From positions 253,001 to 317,000 of the forward strand of contig NZ_CP133782.1 of the NCBI RefSeq assembly GCF_034351645.1: 64,000 nt of DNA, written 5' to 3'. A model generated the notes under the pieces. That model was not told the DNA's origin. It worked only from the letters and a program-made list of their open reading frames with translations, and ran no database searches. Each line of letters begins with the position of its first letter. Position 1 is the first letter of the stretch. A program made the position numbers and the translations under genes. Positions 47,975 to 58,097 of the stretch are shown here, in pieces. Source of the DNA: Pseudomonas sp. DC1.2. GTDB lineage: Bacteria > Pseudomonadota > Gammaproteobacteria > Pseudomonadales > Pseudomonadaceae.

Positions 47975-49579
47975 CTATCGGCGAACGACCAGATACAAAC
48001 CGACGGCCAGCATGATGCCGGCCGGCCAATGACCCAGTTCGCTAAGCGGACCGCCAGCCAGCACAATAGCGCCGCCCGCCAGATGCGCACAGCCCAGCAG
48101 CCGCAGGAACCAGTCGTCCTTGCGCTTGTGCCAAGGTGGCGGAGGGTCGTAGGCATGAGGTTGGGACATACGCTCAAGCAGATCGCGAGCCATGTTGGCC
48201 AGGTGCGGCAGTTGTTCGAACTGGCTCTGTACGTTGCCGATCAAGGTTTTTGGGCTGACACGCTCGCGCATCCAGCGTTCGAGGAACGGCTGGGCGGTGT
48301 TCCACAAGTCCAGGTCCGGGTACAACTGACGGCCGAGGCCTTCGATGTTCAACAGGGTTTTTTGCAGCAGAACGAGTTGCGGCTGCACTTCCATATTGAA
48401 ACGGCGAGCGGTCTGGAACAGGCGCATCAGCACTTGGCCGAAGGAAATATCTTTTAACGGTTTTTCGAAGATTGGCTCGCACACCGTTCGAATCGCCGCT
48501 TCGAATTCGTTGAGTTTGGTTTCCGCCGGCACCCAGCCGGAATCGATGTGCAACTGCGCCACGCGGCGGTAATCACGTTTGAAGAACGCGAACAGATTAC
48601 GCGCCAGGTAGTCCTGGTCTTCCGGGGTCAGGCTGCCAACGATGCCGCAGTCAATCGCAATGTACTGCGGGCTCCAGGGGTTCACGGTGCTGACAAAAAT
48701 GTTGCCGGGGTGCATGTCGGCGTGGAAGAAACTGTCGCGGAACACTTGGGTGAAGAAAATTTCTACGCCGCGCTCGGCGAGCATCTTCATGTCGGTGCGT
48801 TGGTCGGCCAGGGTCGCGAGGTCAGTGACTTGAACTCCGTAGATGCGCTCCATCACCAGCACTTTCGGGCGGCACCAGTCCCAATAGACTTGCGGTACGT
48901 ACAGCAGCGGCGAGCCTTCGAAGTTGCGCTTCAACTGGCTGGCGTTCGCCGCCTCGCGCAGCAGGTCGAGTTCGTCGTAAATGGTTTTTTCGTAGTCCTG
49001 GACCACGTCCACCGGGTGCAGCAGGCGTGCGTCGGCCGACAGCCGTTCAGCGGCGCGGGCGAGAATAAATAGCCATGCGAGGTCTTGGGCAATGATCAGT
49101 TTCAGCCCCGGACGGATCACCTTGACCACCACTTCTTCGCCGGTTTTCAGTTGCGCGGCGTGTACCTGAGCCACCGAAGCCGACGCCAGGGGTTCTACAT
49201 CGAAGCGGGCGAAGACCTCACTGATTTTTTTACCGAGCTGTTCTTCGATCAGCCTGATCGACACTTGCGAGTCGAACGGCGGCACGCGGTCTTGCAGCTT
49301 CATCAGCTCATCGGCGATGTCTTCGGGCAGCAGGTCGCGGCGCGTCGACAGAATCTGGCCGAACTTGATGAAAATCGGTCCCAGGTCCTGCAATGCCAGG
49401 CGCAATCGTGCGCCACGGCTCAGGTCCAGCGTCTTACGCGGGAACCAGCGCCACGGCAAGGCGTAGCGCAGCGCCAGCAGGAACCAGGGCAGTGGAAGGG
49501 CGAACAGCAGGTCATCGAGGCGGTAGCGGATCACGACGCGCTGGATGCGCAACAAACGGCGGACGGCAAGCAGCTTCAT
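47975..49579 (-). CDS. ubiB: Ubiquinone biosynthesis regulatory ATPase/kinase UbiB
   Basis: 534 residues of the ADCK/UbiB protein-kinase-like family. KxGQ motif [14 protein letters not shown] near residue 72, Ala-rich loop [11 protein letters not shown], catalytic ADMHPGN near 287, and two C-terminal membrane helices (about 490-534). It assists extraction of ubiquinone precursors or complex assembly. Start overlaps the ubiJ stop (ATGA), so ubiE-ubiJ-ubiB are one unit. Confidence 0.96.
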   Translation of the reverse strand: MKLLAVRRLLRIQRVVIRYRLDDLLFALPLPWFLLALRYALPWRWFPRKTLDLSRGARLRLALQDLGPIFIKFGQILSTRRDLLPEDIADELMKLQDRVPPFDSQVSIRLIEEQLGKKISEVFARFDVEPLASASVAQVHAAQLKTGEEVVVKVIRPGLKLIIAQDLAWLFILARAAERLSADARLLHPVDVVQDYEKTIYDELDLLREAANASQLKRNFEGSPLLYVPQVYWDWCRPKVLVMERIYGVQVTDLATLADQRTDMKMLAERGVEIFFTQVFRDSFFHADMHPGNIFVSTVNPWSPQYIAIDCGIVGSLTPEDQDYLARNLFAFFKRDYRRVAQLHIDSGWVPAETKLNEFEAAIRTVCEPIFEKPLKDISFGQVLMRLFQTARRFNMEVQPQLVLLQKTLLNIEGLGRQLYPDLDLWNTAQPFLERWMRERVSPKTLIGNVQSQFEQLPHLANMARDLLERMSQPHAYDPPPPWHKRKDDWFLRLLGCAHLAGGAIVLAGGPLSELGHWPAGIMLAVGLYLVVRR

Positions 49580-50199
49580 GCGTTATCGCTTGGGTCGAGG
49601 GATCGGGAAAGGCGCTCGAAACGCGCCTCGAGACGTTCCAGATCGAGTTTGATCTGGTCCAGTTCATTGAAGCGGGCTTCGGCTTCACGCAGGCCGACGA
49701 GGGCGCGCGATTCTTCGGCCAGGTATTCACCGAGGTTCTGGTTCAGGCTGGCGAACCCTTGCTGATAAAAGCGTGCGCGGCTGCGCAGATGACCGCCGAC
49801 TAACTGCGTGGCGACCGGGCCGAGCCAGCGCGAGAGTTCGTACTCCCAGTCCAGCTCAAGGTCTTGCAAGACTGCGGCCAGTTCGAGCAGCACGCCGCTG
49901 TCGCCATCGAGTTCGACGTGCGGGCTGTGCAAGATCGAGGTTTTGTCCTTGCTCATTGCCAGTTTCAACAGGCTGGAGGCCGGCGCACGCAAGGTGCAGT
50001 CAGCGCCGGTTTCCCACTGGGAGGCCAACATCAAGCCTTCGTCGCTGGGCAGGATGAACAGTTGCAGCGCCGGGCTGCGGCAATCGACTGCAATCACTTT
50101 GCCGGTCAAATGCGCCAGGCGCGGCAGTGCGGTGCTGTCGAGGCGCAGCACCCGGTTCAGGCCAAGTTCGACACTGGCGAGTAGGCCGGCCAGTAACAT
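49576..50199 (-). CDS. ubiJ: Ubiquinone biosynthesis accessory factor UbiJ (SCP2 domain)
   Basis: 207 residues with an N-terminal SCP2 lipid-binding domain (about 1-110) and a C-terminal coiled coil (about 165-203, [28 protein letters not shown]). UbiJ with UbiK scaffolds the soluble complex that modifies the ubiquinone ring. ATG overlaps the ubiE stop by one base (TGATG). Confidence 0.92.
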   Translation of the reverse strand: MLLAGLLASVELGLNRVLRLDSTALPRLAHLTGKVIAVDCRSPALQLFILPSDEGLMLASQWETGADCTLRAPASSLLKLAMSKDKTSILHSPHVELDGDSGVLLELAAVLQDLELDWEYELSRWLGPVATQLVGGHLRSRARFYQQGFASLNQNLGEYLAEESRALVGLREAEARFNELDQIKLDLERLEARFERLSRSLDPSDNA

Positions 50200-50969
50200 C
50201 AGGGCTTGATGCCGCGGTGCAGGGCGACGATACCTGCGGTCATGTTGTGGTAGGTCACGCGGTCGAAACCGGCTTCGACCATCATCGACTTCAAGGTTTC
50301 CTGATTCGGGTGCATGCGGATCGATTCGGCCAGGTAGCGATAGCTTTCCGAATCATTGGTGATCAGCTTGCCCATCAGCGGCATGAAGGCGAACGAGTAG
50401 GCATCGTAGGCTTTGGACATCAGCGCGTTGGTAGGCTTGGAGAACTCCAGCACCAGCAGACGACCGCCCGGTTTGAGCACACGCAGCATCGAGCGCAACG
50501 CGTCTTCTTTGTGGGTAACGTTGCGCAAGCCGAAGGCGATGGTCACGCAGTCGAAATGGTTGTCAGGGAACGGCAGTTTTTCCGCATCGGCCTGCACGAA
50601 TTCGACGTTACCGGCCACACCCAGATCCAGCAGGCGGTCACGGCCGACCTTGAGCATGGATTCATTGATGTCGGCTAACACCACTTGGCCGCTCGGACCA
50701 ACGAGGTGCGAGAATTTTTTAGTCAGGTCGCCCGTACCGCCGGCGATATCCAGCACGCGGTTACCGGTGCGAACACCCGACAGCTCGATGGCAAAACGCT
50801 TCCACAAACGGTGCATGCCGCCCGACAGGAGGTCGTTCATCAGGTCGTACTTGGCGGCTACTGAGTGGAACACCTCAGCGACTTTTTCCGCTTTTTGGCT
50901 TTCCGGAACGTTTTTGAAACCGAAGTGTGTGGTGGGTTCGGCATCGCTGCCTTTGCGCTGATCAGTCAT
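50199..50969 (-). CDS. ubiE: Ubiquinone/menaquinone C-methyltransferase UbiE
   Basis: 256-residue class I SAM methyltransferase: motif [13 protein letters not shown] near residue 73, the UbiE signatures [17 protein letters not shown] near 43 and [17 protein letters not shown] near 166. I start at ATG 50969 ([11 protein letters not shown]); the ATG at 51053 would add 28 atypical residues. The gene is divergent from the PHA-system gene at 51124. Confidence 0.96.
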   Translation of the reverse strand: MTDQRKGSDAEPTTHFGFKNVPESQKAEKVAEVFHSVAAKYDLMNDLLSGGMHRLWKRFAIELSGVRTGNRVLDIAGGTGDLTKKFSHLVGPSGQVVLADINESMLKVGRDRLLDLGVAGNVEFVQADAEKLPFPDNHFDCVTIAFGLRNVTHKEDALRSMLRVLKPGGRLLVLEFSKPTNALMSKAYDAYSFAFMPLMGKLITNDSESYRYLAESIRMHPNQETLKSMMVEAGFDRVTYHNMTAGIVALHRGIKP

Positions 50970-51123
50970 ATCGCTGTCACCAGAAGAGAATGCGGGACAT
51001 TCTAATCCCGGTGGCGGGCTTTGTCTTGGCATGCCTAAAGGTAAGATACGCAACCACCGGGACGTTTTGCCGCAGCAGTGGTCAAGATGTCGGGAAAAAT
51101 ATTTATAAAGCAGGAGTCATTCG

Positions 51124-51399
51124 ATGGCCCGTATTAGTGTTGAGCGTGCCCACGACCTGGGCAAGGAAGCGGCCCGGGCGAAGGCCGAAAAGTTGGCGCA
51201 GAAACTCTCCGATCAATATGGCGTAGAGCCGCAATGGTCCGGCGATACCCTGAACCTCAAGCGTTCGGGTGTGAAAGGCGCGGTGCATGTGGGTGAAGAC
51301 TCGATCAAGGTTGATGTCGAGTTGGGACTGTTGATGTCGGCGATGAGTGGCACCATCAAATCGGAAATCGAAAAGGCCCTTGATAAAGCGTTGGCCTGA
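51124..51399 (+). CDS. Polyhydroxyalkanoic acid system family protein (small, TIGR02610-like)
   Basis: 91 residues, no signal peptide, matching the small family found beside medium-chain PHA clusters. An N-terminal helix (AHDLGKEAARAKAEKLAQKL) is followed by a beta-rich part. Role unknown; perhaps granule association or regulation. Starts ATG 51124 behind GGAGT. Lies directly before phaI on the same strand. Confidence 0.88.
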   Translation: MARISVERAHDLGKEAARAKAEKLAQKLSDQYGVEPQWSGDTLNLKRSGVKGAVHVGEDSIKVDVELGLLMSAMSGTIKSEIEKALDKALA

Positions 51400-51544
51400 T
51401 TCGGTCTGACTTTTGGAGGGGGCAATGTCCCCAGGGTTTTATGTCAGTTGTTAGGGTGCCGTTTCTAATTTTTCGTCCTACTTTGTGCCAGAGCCCGACA
51501 CTTTCGCGGGCAGTTCCTCAACCTTTCTGCGCGTGAGGTGCATC

Positions 51545-51967
51545 ATGGCCAATGTTATTTCGAAGAAAAAAATCGACACATCGACGAGTGCTTTGCACGA
51601 CGTTAAATCCTATGCCCGCAAGGTCTGGCTGGCGGGCCTCGGTGCCTATACCAAGGTTGGTCAAGAAGGTAGCGAGTACTTTCAAGAGTTGATCAAGGCT
51701 GGTCAAACGGTTGAAAAGAAAGGCAAAAAAGTAGTTGCCGAGAAACTTGAAGCGGCCAATGCCGAGATTGATGACGCCAAGAGTGAAGTGAGCACGTTCA
51801 AAGGCAAGGTTGAAGTTCAACTCGACAAGGTCGAGAAGGCTTTTGACTCGCGTGTTGCAAGTGCCTTGAATCGTATCGGCATTCCGTCTAAACATGACGT
51901 CGAGACACTCTCTGCTAAGCTCGATGAGCTGACGGCATTGCTCGAACGTGTCGCGCGTAAATCTTAA
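51545..51967 (+). CDS. phaI: Phasin PhaI
   Basis: 140-residue phasin; coats PHA granules. Conserved SYARKVWLAGLGAYTKVGQEG at about residues 20-40, then an amphipathic helix and a heptad-repeat segment (ANAEIDDAKSEVSTFKGKV) used for oligomerisation. I start at ATG 51545 with GAGGTG upstream, not at 51485. Ten base pairs before phaF, so the two are co-transcribed. Confidence 0.94.
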   Translation: MANVISKKKIDTSTSALHDVKSYARKVWLAGLGAYTKVGQEGSEYFQELIKAGQTVEKKGKKVVAEKLEAANAEIDDAKSEVSTFKGKVEVQLDKVEKAFDSRVASALNRIGIPSKHDVETLSAKLDELTALLERVARKS

Positions 51968-51977
51968 GGAGAACGGG

Positions 51978-52817
51978 ATGGCTGGTAAAAAGAATACTGA
52001 AAAAGAAGGCAGCTCGTGGATCGGGAAAGTCGAAGACTACTCCCGCAAAATCTGGCTGGCTGGTTTAGGCGTGTACTCGAAGATCGACACTGACGGCAGC
52101 AAGCTCTTCGATACATTGGTTAAAGACGGCGAGAAAGCCGAGAAGCTCACCAAAAACGCTGTCGGCAAAAAAGTCGATGCCGCCAAGGACACTGCTTCGT
52201 CGGCCAAGTCGCGTCTCAGCGATGTGAAAGACCGCGCGCTGGGCAAGTGGGATGAGCTGGAGGGGGCTTTCGACAAGCGCTTGAACAGCGCCATTTCACG
52301 CCTGGGTGTACCGAGCCGCAATGAAGTCAAAGCGCTGCACAGCAAGGTCGATACCCTGACCAAGCAAATCGAAAAACTTACGGGCGCCAAAGTTGCGCCT
52401 GTGGCAGCGAAAACCGCAGCGGCCAAACCCGCCACTAAAACAGCGGCCAAGCCGCTGGTGAAGGCTGCTGCTAAACCTGCTGCGAAAGCGGCGGCTAAGC
52501 CTGCTGCCAAGACGGCCGCTGCAAAACCAGCCGCCGCCAAGCCGGCCGCCAAAGCAGTTGCCGCTAAAGCCGCGGCTAAACCTGTAGCCAAGCCCGCCGC
52601 CAAGCCGGTGGCAAAAACCGCAGCGGCCAAACCCGCCGCTGCCAAAAAGCCTGCGGTGAAAAAAGCGACCGCTCCGAAAGCGGCCGCACCGAAACCCGCA
52701 GTGACTGCCGCCAAACCGGCAGCGTCGGCCAGCACAACGAACTCCGTTGCTGCGCCGACCCCCGCTGCTACCCCGACTGCCGCGTCAGCTCCATCGACGC
52801 CAACCAGTCAGTCCTGA
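51978..52817 (+). CDS. phaF: Phasin/histone-H1-like granule protein PhaF
   Basis: 279 residues. The N-terminal phasin domain (about 1-145) resembles PhaI (SRKIWLAGLGVYSKID). The C-terminal half (about 150-255) is a low-complexity run of AAKPAAK-type repeats, like histone H1, which binds DNA and helps share granules between daughter cells. The repeats are built from varied codons, so they are not a recent DNA expansion. AAGGAGA precedes the ATG. Confidence 0.95.
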   Translation: MAGKKNTEKEGSSWIGKVEDYSRKIWLAGLGVYSKIDTDGSKLFDTLVKDGEKAEKLTKNAVGKKVDAAKDTASSAKSRLSDVKDRALGKWDELEGAFDKRLNSAISRLGVPSRNEVKALHSKVDTLTKQIEKLTGAKVAPVAAKTAAAKPATKTAAKPLVKAAAKPAAKAAAKPAAKTAAAKPAAAKPAAKAVAAKAAAKPVAKPAAKPVAKTAAAKPAAAKKPAVKKATAPKAAAPKPAVTAAKPAASASTTNSVAAPTPAATPTAASAPSTPTSQS

Positions 52818-52824
52818 CGATCAC

Positions 52825-52853
52825 GCCCAGCCTGCAAGGGCCGGGCGTTTTTA
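52825..52853 (+). terminator. Terminator after phaF
   Basis: CGCCCAGCC / GGCCGGGCG, a 9-bp stem with one mismatch and a 6-nt loop, followed by TTTTT. It lies between convergent phaF and phaD. Confidence 0.88.
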
Positions 52854-52915
52854 GGCTCAGTTCTATCAACACCGCTGTGCCCCTGTGGGACCGAGCTTGT
52901 TTGCTCCCGCCGGGG

Positions 52916-53536
52916 TCAGTCGTGTTCTTCGAGGTACTGCAACGCGAGTTGCTCGGTCGCAGCCTTGATCGGCGGCAGCAAATGCGGCGCCACCAGCATC
53001 ATGATCTGGTACACCACCAGCCGCACTTCACCTTCACGATCAAGAATCCGCTGGTAATCCAGGGAAAACAGCAACGTCATGGTGATCTGTTCCACCAGCT
53101 GCCCCAATGCCTGCGTATCGCTGACTAACTGTCCTTGAGCCTTCAACCGCGCGAGTAATGACGCCAGCGTGCGTTTCAGCGCATTGAGCAGGTTGCGGAT
53201 GCCCTTGGCCAGTTTCGGCAGGCGCCCTGCCAGGTTCGACAGGTCCTGAAACAGAAACCGGTAATGCGCGAGGCGCTCCACGATCAGGTGCAAGAACAGC
53301 CAGTAATCTTCGGGGGCCAGTTGCACGTTGGGCGGCGGATCGAGCAACGGTGCCAGTTCATTCTGGAAGCGCTCGAATAGTCCGAGAATCAACGGCTCCT
53401 TGCCGTGGAAGTGGTAGTAGAGATTACCTGGGCTGATGCCCATTTCATTGGCAACTTCCATGGTTGAAACGTTCGGTTCGCCCTTGTGGTTGAACAACTG
53501 AAGGGCACATTCGAGGATCCGGTCGCGGGTTTTCAT
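52916..53536 (-). CDS. phaD: TetR-family transcriptional regulator PhaD
   Basis: 206 residues. N-terminal helix-turn-helix (about 10-50, with NVSTMEVANEMGISPGNLYYHF) and a helical ligand domain. In P. putida PhaD activates the pha promoters and responds to an acyl-CoA-type signal, from memory. Last gene of the phaC1-Z-C2-D run, 59 bp after phaC2. Confidence 0.95.
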   Translation of the reverse strand: MKTRDRILECALQLFNHKGEPNVSTMEVANEMGISPGNLYYHFHGKEPLILGLFERFQNELAPLLDPPPNVQLAPEDYWLFLHLIVERLAHYRFLFQDLSNLAGRLPKLAKGIRNLLNALKRTLASLLARLKAQGQLVSDTQALGQLVEQITMTLLFSLDYQRILDREGEVRLVVYQIMMLVAPHLLPPIKAATEQLALQYLEEHD

Positions 53537-53595
53537 CCAGTCTTCTTAATGGTCGAGTCAGACCACGGTCGGTGTCGACCGTGGCTCGTTGAATA

Positions 53596-55278
53596 TCAGC
53601 GCACGTGAACGTAAGTACCCGGTGCCGCCTCCAGCGGTGGGTAGTTCTGGTTGCCCAGGGTCATCAGGGTTTCCCTCTGTGCACCAGAGCGTTCTTGAAC
53701 CCAGGCGAGCCATTGGGGCCACCAACTGCCGTTGACTTGTTTGGCGTCGTAATACCAGGCGCGAGGGTCGCTGCTCAGTTTGGCGTTTTCGACATAGTTG
53801 GCTTTAGGGTTGCTTGGCGGGTTGAGAATGCTTTGGACATGGCCGCTGTTGGAGAGCACGAAACGCCGCTCGCCTCCCAGCAGCAGCGTTGAGCGATACA
53901 CCGCATCCCACGGCGTGATGTGGTCGTTAATACCGCCCACGCTGAAGCTGTCGACGGTGACTTTCTGTAAGTCGATTGGCGTGCCGCAGACTTCGAGGCC
54001 GCCGGCATGGCTCAACGGGTTGTGCTTGAAGAAGTCCAGCAGGTCGCCATGGAACGCCGCTGGCAACCGGGTGTTGTCGTTGTTCCAATAGAGGATGTCG
54101 AACGCAGGCGGCTCTTTACCCAGCAGGTAGTTGTTGACGAAGTAGCTCCAGATCAAATCGTTGGGGCGCATCCAGGCGAACACTTTAGCCATGTCGCGCC
54201 CCTCCAGGACGCCCTTTTGGTAGGAGCGGCGCTTGGCGGCTTCCAAGGATTGTTCGTCGGCGAACAGCGTGGCCGGGCTGTCCATTTGGCTGTCGAGCAG
54301 GCTGACCAGATAAGTCGCACTGGAGACGCGTCGCAGTTGGCGTTTGGCTTGTAAGTGCCCTTGCAGTGCAGCGATGGTCAGGCCGCCGGCGCACGCGCCC
54401 ATTAGGTTGACCTCGCGGGCTCCGGTGATTGCGCGGCAGACGTTCATCGCCTCTTCCACCGCCTCAACGTAAGTCGAGAGCCCCCATTCCCGATGGCGCA
54501 CGTCCGGGTTCCTCCAGCTGATCATGAAGGTTTGCAGGCCGTTTTTCAGGGCGAACTGGACGAAGCTGTTCGCCGGGCTCAGGTCGAAAATGTAGTATTT
54601 GTTGATTTGCGGTGGCACCACCAGCAGTGGTTTGGCGTATTGCTTCTCGCTCATCGGCTTGTACTGGATCAGTTCCAGCAGTTCGTTGCGAAACACCACG
54701 GAGCCGCTGGTGGTGGCGACGGTTTTACCCACCTCGAAAGCCTGTTTGGTGACCTGCCTGGGCAGCCCGTCGTTGTGCAGGAAGTCGTCGATCAAGTGGC
54801 TGGCGCCGCGCACCAGGCTGTTGCCGCCGGAGTTGAAAATCTCTTTGAGCGCCAGTGGATTGAGCAGGGTATTGGACGGCGCCACGGCATCGTTGAGCAG
54901 CGCGAATGCAAAGTGCGCGCGGGCGCGATCATCGGGGCTCATGTGGCTTTCGTCGATCCAGCTTTTGACCTGGTTTTGCCAGCTTAAATACGCCTGCAAG
55001 CTGCGTCGGTAAAACGGGTTGAGGCTCCACGCCGGGTCGGCAAAACGGTTGTCGTGCGGATTGGTCGGATGCAGGGTTTCGCCCAGCAGCACTCGGCCCA
55101 GTTGGCCTCCGAGCTTCAGTGCGTGCCTGGCGCTGTGCAATGGGTTGCGCAAACCATGGGCCGCGACGCTGCGCAGGGTCGAAAACAGATCCCGGCCGCG
55201 CAGACCAGTAATCGCGCTTTGTGCGTTGATGAAGGCGGCGGGCGTGGGCAACGAGCTCGTCGCTGGTTTGTCTCGCAT
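53596..55278 (-). CDS. phaC2: Class II PHA synthase PhaC2
   Basis: 560 residues; polymerises 3-hydroxyacyl-CoA of C6-C14. N-terminal PhaC_N domain, then an alpha/beta hydrolase core with lipase-like box GACAGG (nucleophile Cys296), Asp in GGINDHITPW and His in NSGHVQS. Paralogue of phaC1 with the same length and layout. Start ATG 55278. Confidence 0.96.
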   Translation of the reverse strand: MRDKPATSSLPTPAAFINAQSAITGLRGRDLFSTLRSVAAHGLRNPLHSARHALKLGGQLGRVLLGETLHPTNPHDNRFADPAWSLNPFYRRSLQAYLSWQNQVKSWIDESHMSPDDRARAHFAFALLNDAVAPSNTLLNPLALKEIFNSGGNSLVRGASHLIDDFLHNDGLPRQVTKQAFEVGKTVATTSGSVVFRNELLELIQYKPMSEKQYAKPLLVVPPQINKYYIFDLSPANSFVQFALKNGLQTFMISWRNPDVRHREWGLSTYVEAVEEAMNVCRAITGAREVNLMGACAGGLTIAALQGHLQAKRQLRRVSSATYLVSLLDSQMDSPATLFADEQSLEAAKRRSYQKGVLEGRDMAKVFAWMRPNDLIWSYFVNNYLLGKEPPAFDILYWNNDNTRLPAAFHGDLLDFFKHNPLSHAGGLEVCGTPIDLQKVTVDSFSVGGINDHITPWDAVYRSTLLLGGERRFVLSNSGHVQSILNPPSNPKANYVENAKLSSDPRAWYYDAKQVNGSWWPQWLAWVQERSGAQRETLMTLGNQNYPPLEAAPGTYVHVR

Positions 55279-55406
55279 GAGTTAACACTCCTTCGTCATC
55301 AGGCCAAAAACAACAAACCGAACCAGATCACCATAGACGCTGTTACGGGTTGTTGCGCGGTGCGGCGTCCTGCCGCGCACTTTTCGCAAACAAAAGCCGG
55401 GTCGGT

Positions 55407-56261
55407 TTAACTGCCCTGCGGTGCCGGGTGCGGGTGCATCACCGCACGCTGACGCTCTTCTTCAAGAAATTTCATGATGATCGGCGCCACCGCTTCGGCC
55501 CTGGTAATCAGAAACAGATGCCCGTCATCGATGATGTGCAACTGCGCATTGGGAATTTGCCAGGCGAGCATGCGCATGTTAATCAGCGGAATCAGCGGAT
55601 CGTCGTCGCCGGCCAACACCAGCGTCGGCTGATGAATCTTGTGCAGCCAGTGAATGCTGGTCCAGCCGAGACCGGCGAACAGTTGCCAGTAGTAACCGAG
55701 CTTGCCCGCCGAACGCACCTTGGCAGCGTGGCTGGCGGCCAGTGTCGGGTCGCGGCGGAACGAGCCACCGTAGATCATCGGGGCGATGCGGATCACATGG
55801 GATGGCTGAATGTAGCGTCGCGGACTGGCCATCAGCCACAGCACTTTCGGTTTGCCCGGCACCATCACCGCCCCGGCTGCCGTGGCTGCCAGGACCAGTT
55901 TCTTGCAACGCTCGGGATAGTCGTAGGCGAACTGTTGCGCCAGTGCTCCGCCCCACGACACGCCGATCACGTTGACTTGCCCATAATCGAGATAGTCGAG
56001 CATTCGTGCCGTGAGTTTGGCCAGGCCGGGGAAGCGATACGGACGGTTTGGCGTCGATGAACCACCGACCCCCGGGACGTCGAAAGCAATAACTTCGAGG
56101 TCCGGGTCGAGTGCTGCGACGAACGGAAACACCAGCTCCAGGTTGGCCCCAATGCCATTGAAAATCAGCAAAGGCGTCAAGTGAGGCTTGCCGGGGCGTA
56201 CTGCCGTGCGAAGGGTCTGGCCATCCAGTTCGACGGTACGGAATATGAACGGTTGCGGCAT
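55407..56261 (-). CDS. phaZ: Intracellular medium-chain-length PHA depolymerase PhaZ
   Basis: 284-residue alpha/beta hydrolase: nucleophile Ser102 in GVSWGG, Asp in AGDDDPLIPL and His in DDGHLFLI. It mobilises the polymer for reuse, giving synthesis and breakdown in one cluster. Lies between the two synthase genes as in other pseudomonads. Confidence 0.95.
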   Translation of the reverse strand: MPQPFIFRTVELDGQTLRTAVRPGKPHLTPLLIFNGIGANLELVFPFVAALDPDLEVIAFDVPGVGGSSTPNRPYRFPGLAKLTARMLDYLDYGQVNVIGVSWGGALAQQFAYDYPERCKKLVLAATAAGAVMVPGKPKVLWLMASPRRYIQPSHVIRIAPMIYGGSFRRDPTLAASHAAKVRSAGKLGYYWQLFAGLGWTSIHWLHKIHQPTLVLAGDDDPLIPLINMRMLAWQIPNAQLHIIDDGHLFLITRAEAVAPIIMKFLEEERQRAVMHPHPAPQGS

Positions 56262-56312
56262 GCTTCAGGCCCTGTGGGTCACTCTCTCAAATTCATCCTC
56301 GACCCGCTTGTT

Positions 56313-56398
56313 GTAGCAGGCTTGCTCGCGATAGCGGTGAGTCAGTCAGCACGTCGGCTGAAGCTGCTACCGTCATTGCGCGCAAGCCCGTTCCCACA
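56313..56398. repeat. Diverged inverted REP pair between phaC1 and phaZ
   Basis: Arms at 56313-56335 (GTAGCAGGCTTGCTCGCGAT) and 56377-56398 (inverted, CGCGCAAGCCCGTTCCCAC), with an inner CAGC..GCTG stem. It may reduce read-through from phaC1 to phaZ. Confidence 0.65.
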
Positions 56399-56417
56399 GG
56401 GGAGAGAGGTGTGTCAG

Positions 56418-58097
56418 CTACCGCTCATGGACGTAAGTGCCCGGCGCAGCTTCGCCGGCGTTGTACGTCTTATTGCCCAGTGTGGTCGGAGATTTTTTCA
56501 GCTTGCCCGAACGCTCGGCCTGCCATGCTTGCCAGTGCAGCCACCACGAGTCCGTATGTTTGGTTGAGTTTTCTTGCCAGTCCTCGGCTTTCACCGGCAT
56601 ATCAATGCTGGTCATGTAGCGCGATTTCGGGTTGCCCGGCGGGTTCAGAATGCTTTGGATGTGCCCACTGCTGGACAACACGAACTCGACCTTGCCGCCA
56701 AACAGCTGTGCTGATTTGTAGCAGGACTTCCACGGCGTGATGTGGTCGTTGGTGCCTGCCAGGGAAAAGATGTCGGCAGTGACTTGCTTGAGGTCAATCG
56801 CGGTTCCGCACACTTCCAGTGCATTCGGGCGAATCAGCGGGTTGTTTTTGAACATCTCGATCAAGTCGCCATGGAAGGCGGCGGGCAAGCGAGTGGTGTC
56901 GTTGTTCCAGAACAGAATGTCGAACACTGGTGGCTCATTGCCTAACAGGTAGTTGTTGACCCAGTAGTTCCAGATCAGGTCGTTGGGCCGCATCCAGGCG
57001 AAGACTTTTGCCATGTCGCGACCTTCGAGCACACCAGCCTGGTAGGAGTGGCGCTTGGCAGCTTCGAGCGTTTGCTCGTCGACGAACAGGGCAACGTCGC
57101 TGTCCAGGGTGGTATCCAGCACGCTGACCAGCAGGGTCAGTGCGTTGACTTTTTTCTCGCCGATCGCAGCGTAGTGGCCCAGCAGGGCGGTGCAGGTAAT
57201 CCCGCCGGAGCAGGCACCCAGCATGTTCACGTCTTTGCTGCCGGTAATTGCGGTGACCACATCCACCGCCTCCTTCAGCGCTTCGATGTAGGTCGACAGG
57301 CCCCACTCGCGCTGAGCCTTGGTCGGATTACGCCAACTGATAATGAACGTCTGCACGTTGTTACGCAGGCAGAAACGCGCCAGGCTCTTGTCCGGGCTGA
57401 GGTCGAACACATAGAACTTGTTGATCTGCGGTGGGACCACCAGCAGCGGGCGTTCGTACACCTGTTCGGTGATGGGACGGTATTGGATCAGCTCCAGCAC
57501 GTCGTTGCGAAACACCACTGCGCCTTCGGTGATGCCCAGGCTCTTGCCGACTTCAAAGGCGCCCATGTTGACCTGGCTCGGCATGCCACCGTTATGCACG
57601 ATGTCCTTGGCCAGGTGGGAGAGGCCGTCCAGCAGGCTTTTACCGCCGGTTTCAAAGAAGCGTTTGACTGCCGCCGGGTTGGCCGCGCTGTTGGTGGGGG
57701 CCATGGCTTCGGTCATGAGGTTGACCACGAAATGCCCGCGGGCAACATCTTTGGGCGAGAGGTTGCTGTCATCGATCCAGTCGTGGAGTTCCTTGCGCCA
57801 CGCCAGGTAAGTTTGCAGGTAGCGTTTGTAGAGGGGGTTCTGGCTCCAGGCCGGATCGTTGAAGCGACGGTCATCGCTACCGGGCTGTAACTGCGACTTG
57901 CCGAACAGAACGTTCTTCAATTCAAGGCCGAAATGGGCGACATGCTTGGCGCTGTGAATCGGTTGTTTGATGGCCTGCCTCAGCACCATCCGAGCAGAGG
58001 CGAGCAGGTCCTTTCCACGTAGCCCAACAACGGGATTAAGCCCCAGGGTGTTTTCCGAGGCTTGATACTTCAGGTCATCGTTGTTCTTGTTGCTCAT
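56418..58097 (-). CDS. phaC1: Class II PHA synthase PhaC1
   Basis: 559 residues. Main medium-chain-length PHA synthase. Nucleophile Cys296 in LGACSGG, Asp in AGTNDHITPW and His in SSGHIQS. C-terminal end GTYVHER is the family's usual finish. First gene of the phaC1-Z-C2-D run, behind a sigma-54-like promoter. Confidence 0.97.
   Translation of the reverse strand: MSNKNNDDLKYQASENTLGLNPVVGLRGKDLLASARMVLRQAIKQPIHSAKHVAHFGLELKNVLFGKSQLQPGSDDRRFNDPAWSQNPLYKRYLQTYLAWRKELHDWIDDSNLSPKDVARGHFVVNLMTEAMAPTNSAANPAAVKRFFETGGKSLLDGLSHLAKDIVHNGGMPSQVNMGAFEVGKSLGITEGAVVFRNDVLELIQYRPITEQVYERPLLVVPPQINKFYVFDLSPDKSLARFCLRNNVQTFIISWRNPTKAQREWGLSTYIEALKEAVDVVTAITGSKDVNMLGACSGGITCTALLGHYAAIGEKKVNALTLLVSVLDTTLDSDVALFVDEQTLEAAKRHSYQAGVLEGRDMAKVFAWMRPNDLIWNYWVNNYLLGNEPPVFDILFWNNDTTRLPAAFHGDLIEMFKNNPLIRPNALEVCGTAIDLKQVTADIFSLAGTNDHITPWKSCYKSAQLFGGKVEFVLSSSGHIQSILNPPGNPKSRYMTSIDMPVKAEDWQENSTKHTDSWWLHWQAWQAERSGKLKKSPTTLGNKTYNAGEAAPGTYVHER

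Noticed and set aside
51425..51454. Nine-codon frame (MSPGFYVSC) with GGAGG upstream, before phaI
   Set aside because: Very short, inside an untranslated leader with a weak G-rich stem; nothing besides the start context supports it.
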